Assembly: GCA_041946965.1 (NCBI GenBank)
Contig: JBHGBM010000015.1
Coordinates: 1 to 64,000 of the forward strand
From: JBHGBM01 sp041946965
Lineage (GTDB): Bacteria; Acidobacteriota; Terriglobia; Bryobacterales; Bryobacteraceae
Length of the DNA: 64,000 nt
Direction of reading: 5' to 3'
Shown: in pieces, positions 52,852 to 62,034 of the stretch
Numbering within the stretch: the stretch's first letter is position 1
Layout of the letters: every line of letters starts with the position of its first letter
Notes under the pieces: generated by a model
Told to the model about the DNA's origin: nothing
Database searches by the model: none
Seen by the model: only the letters and a program-made list of their open reading frames with translations
Made by a program: the position numbers and the translations under genes

Positions 52852-53760
52852 ATGATCGAGGCGCTCACCATCATCGTGTTCCTGGCGGCGGCCGCCGCGC
52901 CGCTGGCGCTCGCGCTGCGCCGCCGCCTGCTCGGCGCCCGCCTGGCCGCGCGCTTTTCGGCGCGGCCCGCGGTGGCCCCCCTTCCGGAGGTTTCCCATTA
53001 CCTGAGCTGGCGGGAGCTGGTACGCCGGGTCGGGGAGCTTGCACCTTTCTCGGCCACCGATGCCGCGGGTTTGCGCAAGCGTCTCATCCGGGCCGGCTTC
53101 CGCGACCCCGGCGCGGTGAAGGTCTTCCACGGCATACGCATTCTCTCGGTCGCCCTGCTGGCGGGAGCGGGCCTGCTCGTTGCCCTGCACACGGGGCGCA
53201 GCCCGCTGGCGGGCATCGCCGCGGGAGCCTGCGCCGGGCTGCTGCTGCCCATGCAGGTTTTGATGCGGCGGGTGGCGCGGCGCGCGAAGGCCATCCAGCG
53301 CGGCCTGCCCAACGCCCTCGACCTGATGGTGATCTGCGTGGAGTCCGGGCTCGGCCTCGACCAGACCAACGTGCAGGTGGCCAAGGAATTGGCGGCCGCG
53401 CACCCGGAAATCTCCGACGAATTCACCGTGATGAATCTGGAGCTGCGCGCGGGCAAGCGCCGCGCCGAGGCGCTCCACAACCTCGCCGAGCGCGCCGGCG
53501 TGGAGGACCTGCGCAAGCTCGTCGCCGTGCTCATTCAGACCGACCGCTTTGGCACCAGCGTTGCCCAGAGCCTGCGCGGCCACGCCGACTACATGCGCAC
53601 GCAGGCCCGGCAGCGCGCCGAGGAGCGCGCCTCGAAGCTGGCCGTAAAGCTCGTATTCCCGATTTTTTTCTGCATCCTGCCGTCGCTGTTCGTGGTGACG
53701 GTGGGGCCGGTAATCACGCGCGTGGTGCGCGAGTTATTGCCTATGCTGGAAAACCTGTAA
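52852..53760 (+). CDS. tadC: Tad inner-membrane protein TadC (T2SS F-like)
   Basis: A 302-residue partner of TadB. Segments at the N-terminus (TIIVFLAAAAAPLALAL) and near residues 95-130 flank the first half; the T2SSF-like part has AKAIQRGLPNALDLMVICVESGLGLDQTNV and LIQTDRFGTSVAQSLRGHADYMR, followed by a final membrane segment (KLVFPIFFCILPSLFVVTVGP). It starts 25 bases after TadB, the only gap in the Tad group. Confidence 0.92.
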   Translation: MIEALTIIVFLAAAAAPLALALRRRLLGARLAARFSARPAVAPLPEVSHYLSWRELVRRVGELAPFSATDAAGLRKRLIRAGFRDPGAVKVFHGIRILSVALLAGAGLLVALHTGRSPLAGIAAGACAGLLLPMQVLMRRVARRAKAIQRGLPNALDLMVICVESGLGLDQTNVQVAKELAAAHPEISDEFTVMNLELRAGKRRAEALHNLAERAGVEDLRKLVAVLIQTDRFGTSVAQSLRGHADYMRTQARQRAEERASKLAVKLVFPIFFCILPSLFVVTVGPVITRVVRELLPMLENL

Positions 53761-53775
53761 CGAAAGGAGGCAAGG

Positions 53776-53871
53776 ATGGATTCGAACCTGCTGGTCCGGC
53801 TGCTGTGCGGCGCCATGGCGGTGGCGCTGCTGGCGGTCATCGTCACGCGCCGTCGCAAGAAGACCGAGTAG
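53776..53871 (+). CDS. 31-residue single-pass membrane microprotein
   Basis: A short frame, MDSNLLVRLLCGAMAVA through LLAVIVTRRRKKTE, with one hydrophobic segment and a strongly basic tail, which predicts an N-out/C-in small membrane protein. A near-perfect AAAGGAGG ribosome site sits seven bases before the ATG, and the gene lies 15 bases after tadC. It is too short for standard gene finders and lacks the Glu-Tyr processing motif of Flp pilins, so it is not a pilin. It may be a small regulator or stabiliser of the Tad platform; this is inference from position. Confidence 0.65.
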   Translation: MDSNLLVRLLCGAMAVALLAVIVTRRRKKTE

Positions 53872-53878
53872 CGCGCAA

Positions 53879-56233
53879 TCAGGAGCGGCGGGCGTCCAAC
53901 TCCGGCGCCGCGGGTCCGGCGGCCAGAATGGCCAGCGCCACGACGTAGAGGAGCCCGCCCACCATCAAGGTCTGCACCAGACCCAGGTAGATGGCGCAGA
54001 CCAGCGCACCCACCGACCCGAGCACGCTGGCGGCGGCGTTCAACGACCACGCCCAGCGCACAGAAGGCTTGTGCATCTGCTCCAGGCGCTTCAGGCCGGT
54101 GGGAAAGGGCATCCCCATCACGAATCCCACCGGCGCGATCATCATCACCGTGATCGCGATCTTCACTCCCAGCGGCAGCCCCACGCCGTTCACCAGCACC
54201 GAAAACAGCACCACGCCCAACGCCGCCACCAGCACCGCCGCCAGACCCAGCGTCTTGATCAGCCGCGCGTCGTCCGGAACCAGGCGCGGGCTCGCATAGC
54301 TGCCCAGGCCGCTCGAAACCAACATGGAGAAGATCACCACCGTGAGCGCGTAAGTCGGATGCCCCAGGAAAAGCACGAACTTCTGAATCAGCGCCACTTC
54401 CACCAGAATGTAGCCCGCGCCGATCGCAACGAAGTAAAGCAGGAACCCCAGCACCCCCCGCTGCCGCGGCAGTTCCGTGCCCAGGATCAGCGGCGGCAGC
54501 GCCAGGATGATGAAGGTGGCCAGCAGGCTCACGCCCATCAGGGTGAACAGCCGCGGCACGGCGCTGTTGATCTTGTAATCCGCCGTCTCCCGCGAAAAGC
54601 TGGTCACGAACGCCCACATGTCCCTCGGCTGCACGGTGTAGAAGAAGAACGGCCGGTTGTCGTTCACCGGCGTGATGTCGAACCGGTAATTGCGCTGGTA
54701 TTCCCGCGGGTTGGGGCTGCGCAGAAGCTGGGCGAACTCGTTCGCGGGCGTCTCCGGCGCCGGCAGGTAGACCGCCTGCATGTTTCCCGCAGCCAGCGCC
54801 GTGCGGGCGCGGTCCACGTCCGCCGCGGTGAACGGCTTGCGGGAGATGATCACGGTGTCGCGCGCACCCCAGCCCTTGGCCGAGCCTTCGCGCGCCACCA
54901 TCACGTGCCGCCACGGCTCGCGCTCTCCCAGCGACCGCAGGGATTCGATAGCCAGCGAGATCAGCCGCAGCGATTCGCGGGGCGGGTCGAAACCCCACCG
55001 CGTAAACGCCGCGATGCCGTCGCCGGTCAGGTGCGTGAGATAATCGCGAAACGCCTCCGTGGTGTAAAGGTTGTTCTCGGAAAGCGCGAACGCGCCTGCC
55101 GCCGTCGAGGCCCAGGTGTCCACCAGCGTGGCCTGCAACACCTGGTAGCGCTCGGCGGAGCGCCGCACGAAGCTGCGGCCGTCCTCCACCACGATGCGCA
55201 CGTCGGGCCGCAGGTACAGGCCGCGGCTCAGCTCCGGAAAACGCTCCCGCATGATGGTGGTGGCGATGATCGGATTGATCTCCACCCCGGTGATATCGCG
55301 CGAACCCGAAGCCAGCGCGCGCGAAACGTCCCATCCGCCGCCGGGGCCGATGATCAGCACCTTGGACTTGGGCCGCAGCACGTAGGGCAGTCCCGGCCCC
55401 TGGCCGAGCAGGTCCTGGCGCTCGCTGGCGCTCAAATTGCCAAAATCGAAATTGGCGATGCCGGTGGAGGCGTCGGCGTCGATGAAGATCATCGGCACCC
55501 CCGATCCGCGCTCCGGCGCCACCGCCACGCGTGAGAAGCTGTTCCAGCGCACGAACCTCTCGCCCGTGAGCTTCTGGCCCTTGGCGCACTTTACGTCCAG
55601 TACGCGGTAGGCTCCGTTATAAAGCAGGAAAGCCACCAGGCCGAGCGCCAGCGCCACGCTGCCCGCCCGCGAGTACGCCGGCGAGCTCGCCATGCTGTAC
55701 CAGATCCCCGCGGCCGCCGCGTACATCACCGCGACGGCGAGCACCGTGTTCGGACCGCCGAAATAATTCAGCAGCGGGATCAGCAGCAGGCAGCCCGCCG
55801 AAGCGCCGAGCAGGTCGAAGAAATATACCCGGCCGACGCGCTCCACGGTTTCCGAAATGGCCAGCGAAACGATCGCCCCGGCGCCGAAGAAGGGCAGCGA
55901 CGTAGTGAAGTAGATCAGCGCCAGGCGCCAGTTGGAAATGGTCTCCCGCTGGAACAGCACAATGGCCAGCGCCAGCACCACCAGCAGGCTGTTGACGGCG
56001 CTCAGCCTTCCGAGCTTGCGGAAGAGGTCTGTCTTCCACCCCGCCACCACGTAGGAGAACACGCCGCCCGCGCCCAGCCCGAACAAAGCTATGGAGATCG
56101 CCAGAAACGCGAAATGGTAATAGAAGACGACGGAGAAGATGCGCGTGAGGGAAAGCTCCAGCAGGAGCGTGGCCATGGTCGTCAGCGCGACGGCAAGGTA
56201 CAGATAAGGCCAGTGAAACGATGGGGATTTCAA
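53879..56233 (-). CDS. Membrane-bound spermidine-synthase-like protein
   Basis: A 784-residue protein: about six N-terminal membrane segments (LLLELSLTRIFSVVFYYHFAF, LAISIALFGLGAGGVFSYVV and others), a cytoplasmic spermidine-synthase-like Rossmann domain (VLIIGPGGGWDVSRAL, ITGVEINPII, RIVVEDGRSF), and about seven more membrane segments near the C-terminus. The usual acidic catalytic pair of real spermidine synthases is not obvious (LYTTEAFRDYL in its place), so polyamine synthesis is doubtful. The start is a TTG at 56233 with only a weak site; an ATG at 56176 would cut into the first segment. It is convergent with the Tad operon and diverges from a sulfatase (35 bases). Confidence 0.82.
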   Translation of the reverse strand: MKSPSFHWPYLYLAVALTTMATLLLELSLTRIFSVVFYYHFAFLAISIALFGLGAGGVFSYVVAGWKTDLFRKLGRLSAVNSLLVVLALAIVLFQRETISNWRLALIYFTTSLPFFGAGAIVSLAISETVERVGRVYFFDLLGASAGCLLLIPLLNYFGGPNTVLAVAVMYAAAAGIWYSMASSPAYSRAGSVALALGLVAFLLYNGAYRVLDVKCAKGQKLTGERFVRWNSFSRVAVAPERGSGVPMIFIDADASTGIANFDFGNLSASERQDLLGQGPGLPYVLRPKSKVLIIGPGGGWDVSRALASGSRDITGVEINPIIATTIMRERFPELSRGLYLRPDVRIVVEDGRSFVRRSAERYQVLQATLVDTWASTAAGAFALSENNLYTTEAFRDYLTHLTGDGIAAFTRWGFDPPRESLRLISLAIESLRSLGEREPWRHVMVAREGSAKGWGARDTVIISRKPFTAADVDRARTALAAGNMQAVYLPAPETPANEFAQLLRSPNPREYQRNYRFDITPVNDNRPFFFYTVQPRDMWAFVTSFSRETADYKINSAVPRLFTLMGVSLLATFIILALPPLILGTELPRQRGVLGFLLYFVAIGAGYILVEVALIQKFVLFLGHPTYALTVVIFSMLVSSGLGSYASPRLVPDDARLIKTLGLAAVLVAALGVVLFSVLVNGVGLPLGVKIAITVMMIAPVGFVMGMPFPTGLKRLEQMHKPSVRWAWSLNAAASVLGSVGALVCAIYLGLVQTLMVGGLLYVVALAILAAGPAAPELDARRS

Positions 56234-56268
56234 ACCACCATGGTAGGACAGCGGCTACACTGAGGTCT

Positions 56269-57672
56269 ATGGTGACCCGCAGAGAGTTCCTCGCCGCCTC
56301 CGCCGCGGCGCCGGCGATCAAACGCGCGCGGCGGCCCAACGTCGTCATGTTCATGACCGACGATCATGGCGCCTGGGCGACCGGCGCATACGGCTGCCCC
56401 GGCATCCACACCCCGAATATCGACACGCTCGCGGCCACGGGCGCGCGCTTCACCAACGCTTTTGCCTGCACCCCGGTGTGCTCGCCCAGCCGGCTCACCT
56501 ACATCACGGGGAAGATTCCTTCCCAGCACGGCGTGCAGGACTGGCTGGTGCCCTATGACAGCTACGGCCCCAACACCACCCGCTTCCTCGACGGCCACAC
56601 CACTTACTCCGAAGTGCTCGCGCGCGAAGGCTACACGCTTGGCATGTGCGGCAAGTGGCACATGGGCGACGACGAGCGCGCGCAGCGCGGCTTCACGTAC
56701 TGGCACACCGTCCCGGGCGGCGGCGGCCCCTACCAGGACCCCGAATTCGTCACCAACGGCGTGCGGCGCAAACTCACCGGATACAAGACCGACCTGGTCA
56801 CCGACGGCGCTCTCGAGTTCCTCGGCACCGTCAAGGACCGCCGTCCCTTCTACCTGCTGGTGCCGTTCTACGCGCCTCACACCCCTTACAACTACCAGCC
56901 CGAGCAGTACCGCGCACCGTATCGCGACGCGACCTTCTCCTGCTTTCCCGACACCGCACCTCATCCGTGGCAGAATCCCGGGCTCGCCAACCTGCACGGC
57001 AAGCGCGAGAACAAGCTGGCCTATTCGGCGCTGATCACCGGCGTGGACCACAACGTGGGCCGCGTCCTCAAGCGGCTGGAGGAGATGGGCGCGCGCGAGG
57101 ACACCCTGATCGTGTTCACCGCCGACCAGGGCTGGAACGCCGGCCACCACGGCGTATGGGGCAAGGGCAACGGCACCTGGCCTCTCAACATGTATGAAGA
57201 GTCGCTGCGCGTGCCCATGATCTGGAACCAGCCGGGACGCATCCGCGGCGGCCAGGTGCTGGACCCCATGATCTCGAGCTACGATTACCTGCCCAGCATC
57301 CTGGAATACTGCGGCGCCTCGTACCGCGACCCGAAACTGCCCGGCCGCAGCTACACGCCGTTCCTCTGGGGGAAGAAGCCCGCATGGCGCGACCGCCTGT
57401 ACTTCGAATACGAGTACGTGCGCTCCATCCGCACGCGCAACCTCAAGTACATCGAGCGCACGAAGGAGTGGCCCAGCGAGCTATTCGACCTCGAAGCCGA
57501 TCCCGGCGAAACCAGGAACGTGATTTCCGATCCCGCCTACGCGCGCGTGGTGGCGGACCTGCGCAAACAGTTGGGCGGCTTCTTCCAGCAGGCCGGCGCG
57601 CCGCCCATTGAAGACTGGCGCGGCACCACCAAACAGCGGCTCTCGGTGTATCGCAGCCCTCAGGCAAAATGA
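56269..57672 (+). CDS. Tat-exported sulfatase (Cys type)
   Basis: A 467-residue sulfatase with TRREFLAASAAA at the N-terminus, a twin-arginine signal. Metal ligands are in MTDDHGAWA (D31, D32), the formylglycine motif is CSPSR (C71), then CGKWHMGDDE, APHTPYNYQPEQY and VFTADQGWNAGHHGVWGKGN. The ending DLEADPGETRNV is typical. The ATG at 56269 has GAGG nearby; the frame before it is non-coding. It is the third sulfatase of the window and stands apart from the others. Confidence 0.92.
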   Translation: MVTRREFLAASAAAPAIKRARRPNVVMFMTDDHGAWATGAYGCPGIHTPNIDTLAATGARFTNAFACTPVCSPSRLTYITGKIPSQHGVQDWLVPYDSYGPNTTRFLDGHTTYSEVLAREGYTLGMCGKWHMGDDERAQRGFTYWHTVPGGGGPYQDPEFVTNGVRRKLTGYKTDLVTDGALEFLGTVKDRRPFYLLVPFYAPHTPYNYQPEQYRAPYRDATFSCFPDTAPHPWQNPGLANLHGKRENKLAYSALITGVDHNVGRVLKRLEEMGAREDTLIVFTADQGWNAGHHGVWGKGNGTWPLNMYEESLRVPMIWNQPGRIRGGQVLDPMISSYDYLPSILEYCGASYRDPKLPGRSYTPFLWGKKPAWRDRLYFEYEYVRSIRTRNLKYIERTKEWPSELFDLEADPGETRNVISDPAYARVVADLRKQLGGFFQQAGAPPIEDWRGTTKQRLSVYRSPQAK

Positions 57673-57675
57673 GTT

Positions 57676-59166
57676 ATGCCTGTGCTCCTGACCGGCGAGT
57701 CTCTCACGGTTGAGGAAGTCGGCGGCGTGGCGGCTGGCGGGCCCGTGGCGGGCATTGCGCCCGAAGCCGAAGACCGCATGCGGCGGTCGCGAGCCGTGGT
57801 GGAGCGCATGGCCGCCGGCGACGCTCCCGTCTACGCGGTGAACACCGGCGTGGGGCGGCTGGCCGACGTGCGCATCGGCCGCGGCGACCTCGAGCAGCTC
57901 CAGCGCAACGTGGTCCGCTCCCACGCGGCGGGCGTGGGCGAGCCGCTGCCGCGCGCCGAAGTTCGCGCCATGATGCTGATCCGCGCCAACGTGCTCGCCA
58001 AGGGCCTTTCCGGCATTCGCCCCGTGGTGGCGGAGCGCCTCTGCGAGATGCTGAACCGCGGCGTGACGCCGGTGGTGCCCAGCCGGGGAAGCGTGGGCGC
58101 GAGCGGCGATCTCGCCCCTCTGGCGCACATCGCGCTGGTCCTGATGGGCGAGGGCGAAGCCGAATTTCAGGGGGCGGTCCTCTCCGGCGCCGAAGCGCTG
58201 CGGCGAGCCGGTCTGGAATCGCTGGTGCTCGGCGCGAAAGAAGGCATCTCGCTCATCAACGGCACGCAGGCCATGCTGGCCGCCGGGTGTTTGCGGTTGG
58301 CCGAATCCGAGGCGCTGGCGGATGCCGCGGACGTGGTCTGCGCGCTCACGCTGGATGCTTTACGCGGCACGCCGCGCGCCTTCGACGCCCGCATCCACGC
58401 GGCCCGCCCGCATCCCGGGCAACTGGCCAGCGCCGCGCGCCTGCGGCGGCTGCTCGAGGGCAGCCAGATCCGCGCCTCGCACCTCGCCTGCCAGCGCGTG
58501 CAGGATGCCTATTCGCTGCGCTGCGCCCCGCAAGTCCACGGGGCCGTGCGGGACTGCTTCACCGAGGCGCGGCGCGTATTCTCCATCGAGCTGAACTCCG
58601 CCACCGACAACCCGCTGGTGTTCGCAGAGGAGGTGCTCTCCGGCGGCAACTTCCACGGCGAGCCCGTGGCCATGCAGCTCGATTTCATGGCCGTGGCGCT
58701 CACGGCGCTGTCCTCGATCTCCGAACGCCGTGTAGACCGGCTGGTGAATCCCGCGCTCAATGAGGACCTGCCCGCGTTCCTGGCCGGCAACCCCGGCCTC
58801 GAGTCGGGACTGATGATGGCCCAGGTCACCGCCGCGGCGCTGGTGGGAGAGAACCGCGTGTTGGCGCATCCCGCCACGGCCGGGACGATCACCACCAGCG
58901 GCAACAAAGAGGATTTCGTCAGCATGGGCATGGCCGCGGCCCTCAAGCTCGCCCGCGTCGTGCGCAACACCCGGGCGGTGCTGGCCATCGAAGCCCTGGC
59001 CGCCTGTCGCGCGCTCGACCTGCTGCGGCCCTTGCGCACCAGCCCGGCGCTCGAAGCGGTACGGGAGCGCGTCCGCGCCGTGGCGCCGGAGCTGACCGAA
59101 GACCGCCCCCTGCACCGTGACATTGCGGCCGTGGAAGCCCTGATCCCGGAAATCGCCCGCGCCTAG
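57676..59166 (+). CDS. hutH: Histidine/aromatic amino acid ammonia-lyase
   Basis: A 496-residue MIO-dependent lyase. The self-forming cofactor motif is A142-S143-G144 in GSVGASGDLAPLAH. YAVNTGVGRL holds the catalytic Tyr region, LQRNVVRSHAAGVG the His loop, and NPALNEDLPAFLAGNPGLESGLM the C-terminal core. The length and the SHAAG loop favour histidine ammonia-lyase, but tyrosine or phenylalanine lyases and aminomutases share this layout, and no hutU, hutI or hutG is adjacent. It follows the sulfatase by four bases and its stop overlaps the convergent GNAT gene by four bases. Confidence 0.85.
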   Translation: MPVLLTGESLTVEEVGGVAAGGPVAGIAPEAEDRMRRSRAVVERMAAGDAPVYAVNTGVGRLADVRIGRGDLEQLQRNVVRSHAAGVGEPLPRAEVRAMMLIRANVLAKGLSGIRPVVAERLCEMLNRGVTPVVPSRGSVGASGDLAPLAHIALVLMGEGEAEFQGAVLSGAEALRRAGLESLVLGAKEGISLINGTQAMLAAGCLRLAESEALADAADVVCALTLDALRGTPRAFDARIHAARPHPGQLASAARLRRLLEGSQIRASHLACQRVQDAYSLRCAPQVHGAVRDCFTEARRVFSIELNSATDNPLVFAEEVLSGGNFHGEPVAMQLDFMAVALTALSSISERRVDRLVNPALNEDLPAFLAGNPGLESGLMMAQVTAAALVGENRVLAHPATAGTITTSGNKEDFVSMGMAAALKLARVVRNTRAVLAIEALAACRALDLLRPLRTSPALEAVRERVRAVAPELTEDRPLHRDIAAVEALIPEIARA

Positions 59167-59960
59167 CTCGCGTACACCGCAATCCGCGTCACCGTGCGAT
59201 ACCCCATGCGCTCGTAAAGCCGGTAACCCTGCGGCGTGGATTGCAGAATGCTCCTGCCCGCCCCGGCGCGCACCAGCGACTCGCGCATCACCGCCTCGCC
59301 GAATCCCCGTCGCTGATATCCGGGCGCGGTCGCCACGTTGTAAACCCCCACCACGCCGGAGCCCGTGACGGTAGCGGCGGTGGAAACCGCTTCCCCGTCA
59401 ACATAGCCCACATACCCGATGAACCTCTCCCAAACGGCCGGTTCGGAAAAAACCTCCCGGAACCATACGATCGGCACATTGAAGCACATGGACCCGATCG
59501 CACAAAAGTCCCCCAGCGTGCGGGCGTTCGACACCTTCAGCACCTCCAGCGCGGGCAGCGGCTGCGCCGGCGGCCGGACGCATTCCGCCGCCATCCCCGG
59601 CATCTCCACCGAGAGCCGCAGTCCCTGCCTGCGGAACACCTGCCGGGCCCGCGGGCGCAACGCGGGCGCCAGCCAGTCTTCACACACCCAGAAAGCCCAG
59701 GACACCCCGCGCCCGTCGAAGTGCACGTTCGCCATGGCAATGCGACGCTCCAAATCGGCTTCGTCCGGAACGAAACCGGAAAGGAACGCGGCGTTGAACA
59801 TCTGGAAGGCGACGTTGGCCGAGGCGATGCTCACTCCCGGGTACTCCCGCACCTCTCCGCCGGCGCGGCCCGCGGCAATGGCGCGGAACGAATCCCTCAA
59901 GTTCGATTCCACCGGCGCGAAGTCCACTCTGCCAGTATCGCGCACGCGCGCTGATTGCAT
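59163..59960 (-). CDS. GNAT-family N-acetyltransferase
   Basis: A 265-residue acetyltransferase. The acetyl-CoA motif is VATAPGYQRRGFGEAVM (about residues 213-229), followed by LQSTPQGYRLYERMGYR, the usual C-terminal strand. The N-terminal 130 or so residues may be a second degenerate GNAT fold, as in some tandem family members. Acceptor unknown. It converges with the ammonia-lyase and diverges from the adaptor gene (33 bases between starts). Confidence 0.86.
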   Translation of the reverse strand: MQSARVRDTGRVDFAPVESNLRDSFRAIAAGRAGGEVREYPGVSIASANVAFQMFNAAFLSGFVPDEADLERRIAMANVHFDGRGVSWAFWVCEDWLAPALRPRARQVFRRQGLRLSVEMPGMAAECVRPPAQPLPALEVLKVSNARTLGDFCAIGSMCFNVPIVWFREVFSEPAVWERFIGYVGYVDGEAVSTAATVTGSGVVGVYNVATAPGYQRRGFGEAVMRESLVRAGAGRSILQSTPQGYRLYERMGYRTVTRIAVYAS

Positions 59961-59993
59961 ACAGATGCGCTAGACTGAAGTGTTCCCGATGCC

Positions 59994-61229
59994 ATGACTT
60001 TCCGAACCGATGTGCTGCTGATCGCCGTAATGCTGGCGGGATTGTCCGGATGCGATCGCCACGGCGATGTGCAGGCCAAGCAGGAGACCGGACCGGTCAA
60101 GGTCCGCACCGCTCCCGTCACCGCCAGGGAGTTGCAGCGCGAAGTGGAATCGGTCGGCACCCTGTACCCCTACGAAGAAGTCGTCATCAGCTCCGAAATC
60201 GAGGGCCCCGTGGAACACGTGGGCGCCGATTTGGGCGACCGCGTCGAAGCCGGCCAGGTGCTGGCCCGCGTCTCCGAGGAAGAGCAGCGCTACCTGGTCG
60301 CGCAGAGCGAAGCGCAGTTGCGCCAGGCGCTCGAACGGCTGGGCCTCAAAGGCGAAAAGGACCGCGTCAAGGACATCAACGAAACCCCCGAGGTGCGCCG
60401 CGCCCGCGCCGACCTGTTTGACGCCGAGCAGCGCTACAAGCGCGTGACCAACCTGGTGGACCAGGGCATCGCCTCGCGCCAGGACCTCGACCAGGCTCAG
60501 GCCCGCTACCAGGCGCTTCAGGCCGCCTTGGATAACACCCTGAACCAGACCCGCAATCTGATCCAGGACGTGGAGCGCGTGCGCGCCGTTCTCGACCTCC
60601 AGCGCAAGAAACTGCGCGATACCAGCATCCGCGCGCCCTTCGCCGCCTACGTGAAGGAGCGGCAGGTCAACGCCGGCCAGTACGTCAGGCCGAACACCCC
60701 GGTGTTCACGCTGGTGAAGACCGATCCCATTCGGCTGCGCATCGAGGTGCCCGAACGCATGTCGCCCTGGATCAAGGTGGGGCAGATCGCGGACGTTTCG
60801 CTCGAAGCCTATCCCGACCGCCAGTTCAAGGGCAGGATCTGGCGCATCTCCCCAACTGTGGAGCAGAGCAAGCGCACGTTCCTCGTCGAGGCTCTGATTT
60901 CGAATCCCAACGGCGAACTGAAGCCCGGATCCTACGCCAAGGCCCGCATCCACACCGATAAGTTCGACCGCATCCTCCTCGCTCCGCGGCTCGCCATCAA
61001 CTACGTCTTCGGCTCCAATAAGGCCTACGTGGTGAAGGACGGCGTCATCGAGGCGCGCGAAGTGAAGACCGGCGACATCTTCGGCGACGATGTGGAGATC
61101 ACCCAGGGCCTGGAGGAAAACGAAACCATCGCCACCAGCAGCCTGAACCGCCTCGACACCGGGGCGCGCGTGGTGATCGCCGCCGGCGCCGGGGGCGAGG
61201 AGCGCAAAGGCCGCAAGAAGGCCGAGTAA
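59994..61229 (+). CDS. RND-type efflux adaptor lipoprotein, orphan
   Basis: A 411-residue membrane-fusion protein with a lipobox (LSGC at about residue 20), so it is lipid-anchored in the periplasm. It has lipoyl halves (EVVISSEIEGPVEHVGADLGDRVEAGQVLARV and DTSIRAPFAAYVKERQVNAGQYV), a long helical hairpin (about 100-195) and a barrel with VEQSKRTFLVEALISN. This layout fits HlyD/AcrA-type RND adaptors. No RND pump follows; the next gene is a VWA protein two bases away. Either the pump is coded elsewhere or this adaptor has been reused. Confidence 0.88.
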   Translation: MTFRTDVLLIAVMLAGLSGCDRHGDVQAKQETGPVKVRTAPVTARELQREVESVGTLYPYEEVVISSEIEGPVEHVGADLGDRVEAGQVLARVSEEEQRYLVAQSEAQLRQALERLGLKGEKDRVKDINETPEVRRARADLFDAEQRYKRVTNLVDQGIASRQDLDQAQARYQALQAALDNTLNQTRNLIQDVERVRAVLDLQRKKLRDTSIRAPFAAYVKERQVNAGQYVRPNTPVFTLVKTDPIRLRIEVPERMSPWIKVGQIADVSLEAYPDRQFKGRIWRISPTVEQSKRTFLVEALISNPNGELKPGSYAKARIHTDKFDRILLAPRLAINYVFGSNKAYVVKDGVIEAREVKTGDIFGDDVEITQGLEENETIATSSLNRLDTGARVVIAAGAGGEERKGRKKAE

Positions 61230-61230
61230 C

Positions 61231-62025
61231 ATGCGCAGGCTGGCCGCGGCCCTTCTGCTCACTTCCGCCCTCTGCGGCGCTTCTACCCGCGTGCTGGTCA
61301 CCGTGGTGGAGCAGAAGACCGGCAAGCCGGTCACGGATCTCAAGGCCGCCGATTTCACCCTGTTCGACGATAAGACGCCGCGCAGGGTCGAAGCCGCGGA
61401 ATTCACCGGCAACTCCGTCCTCGATATCATGCTGCTGTTGGACACCAGCCTGGCGGGCGGAGCCGTACAGCCCGTGGCGGAGAACATCGTCGCCGAGTTG
61501 CAGCCCAAGGAGCAGATGGCGGTGGTCGCATTCCACTCTTCCGCCGACCTGATCCAGGATTTCACTTCCAGCCGGGAGCTGATTCTGCGCGCCATCGCCG
61601 GGGTAAAGTACGGTAATGAGCCGCGCGTGCTCGATGCGCTCTACGCGGCCATCGACGGCGGATTTCGCAGCAGCAATTTTCGCCGCGTGATCCTGCTGCT
61701 CACAGCGGGTCTGGAAGGCTCCAGCCGCGTCGGCGAGCGCACCGTCATCCGCCTGGCCCGGCGCAACGGCGTCTCCATTTACCCGGTGTACATGGCCGGC
61801 GTGGAGAAATCGCTGTTCGAGAACCTGGCCCGCCAGAGCGGCGGCGCCCTGTTCAGCCTGCGCGATCTCAAGCGTGCCAACCAGTCGCCCGGGCCGCGCA
61901 TTTTCGAAGTGGCGCGCGGGCACTACGTGCTGACCGTCCAGGGGAATCTCTCGCTGGGCGAACGGGTCAGGGCGGAAATCAAGCGTCCGGACAGGGTTTT
62001 CGTTTCCGCGCTGCCTCTCGACTGA
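61231..62025 (+). CDS. VWFA-related acidobacterial domain protein (TIGR03436-like)
   Basis: A 264-residue exported protein with a signal peptide (RRLAAALLLTSALCGAS). It begins with the VTVVEQKTGKPVTDLKAADFTLFDD segment characteristic of the acidobacterial VWFA family, followed by the VWA domain: the MIDAS line is LLLDTSLAGG, where the last Ser of the DxSxS metal motif is missing, so metal binding may be weakened. Adhesion or secretion-related roles are suspected for the family, none proven. Two bases separate it from the adaptor lipoprotein; 9 bases separate it from the propeller gene. Confidence 0.85.
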   Translation: MRRLAAALLLTSALCGASTRVLVTVVEQKTGKPVTDLKAADFTLFDDKTPRRVEAAEFTGNSVLDIMLLLDTSLAGGAVQPVAENIVAELQPKEQMAVVAFHSSADLIQDFTSSRELILRAIAGVKYGNEPRVLDALYAAIDGGFRSSNFRRVILLLTAGLEGSSRVGERTVIRLARRNGVSIYPVYMAGVEKSLFENLARQSGGALFSLRDLKRANQSPGPRIFEVARGHYVLTVQGNLSLGERVRAEIKRPDRVFVSALPLD

Positions 62026-62034
62026 GGTGAAATC

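Noticed and set aside
53774..53790. GGATTCGAACC resembling a reverse tRNA T-arm
   Set aside because: The flanking bases cannot form the T-stem or an acceptor stem, and the segment is the start of the microprotein.
53589..55589. Minus-strand open frame of about 666 codons
   Set aside because: It is a shifted-frame shadow of the membrane spermidine-synthase-like gene on the same strand, rich in Gly and Arg without domains.
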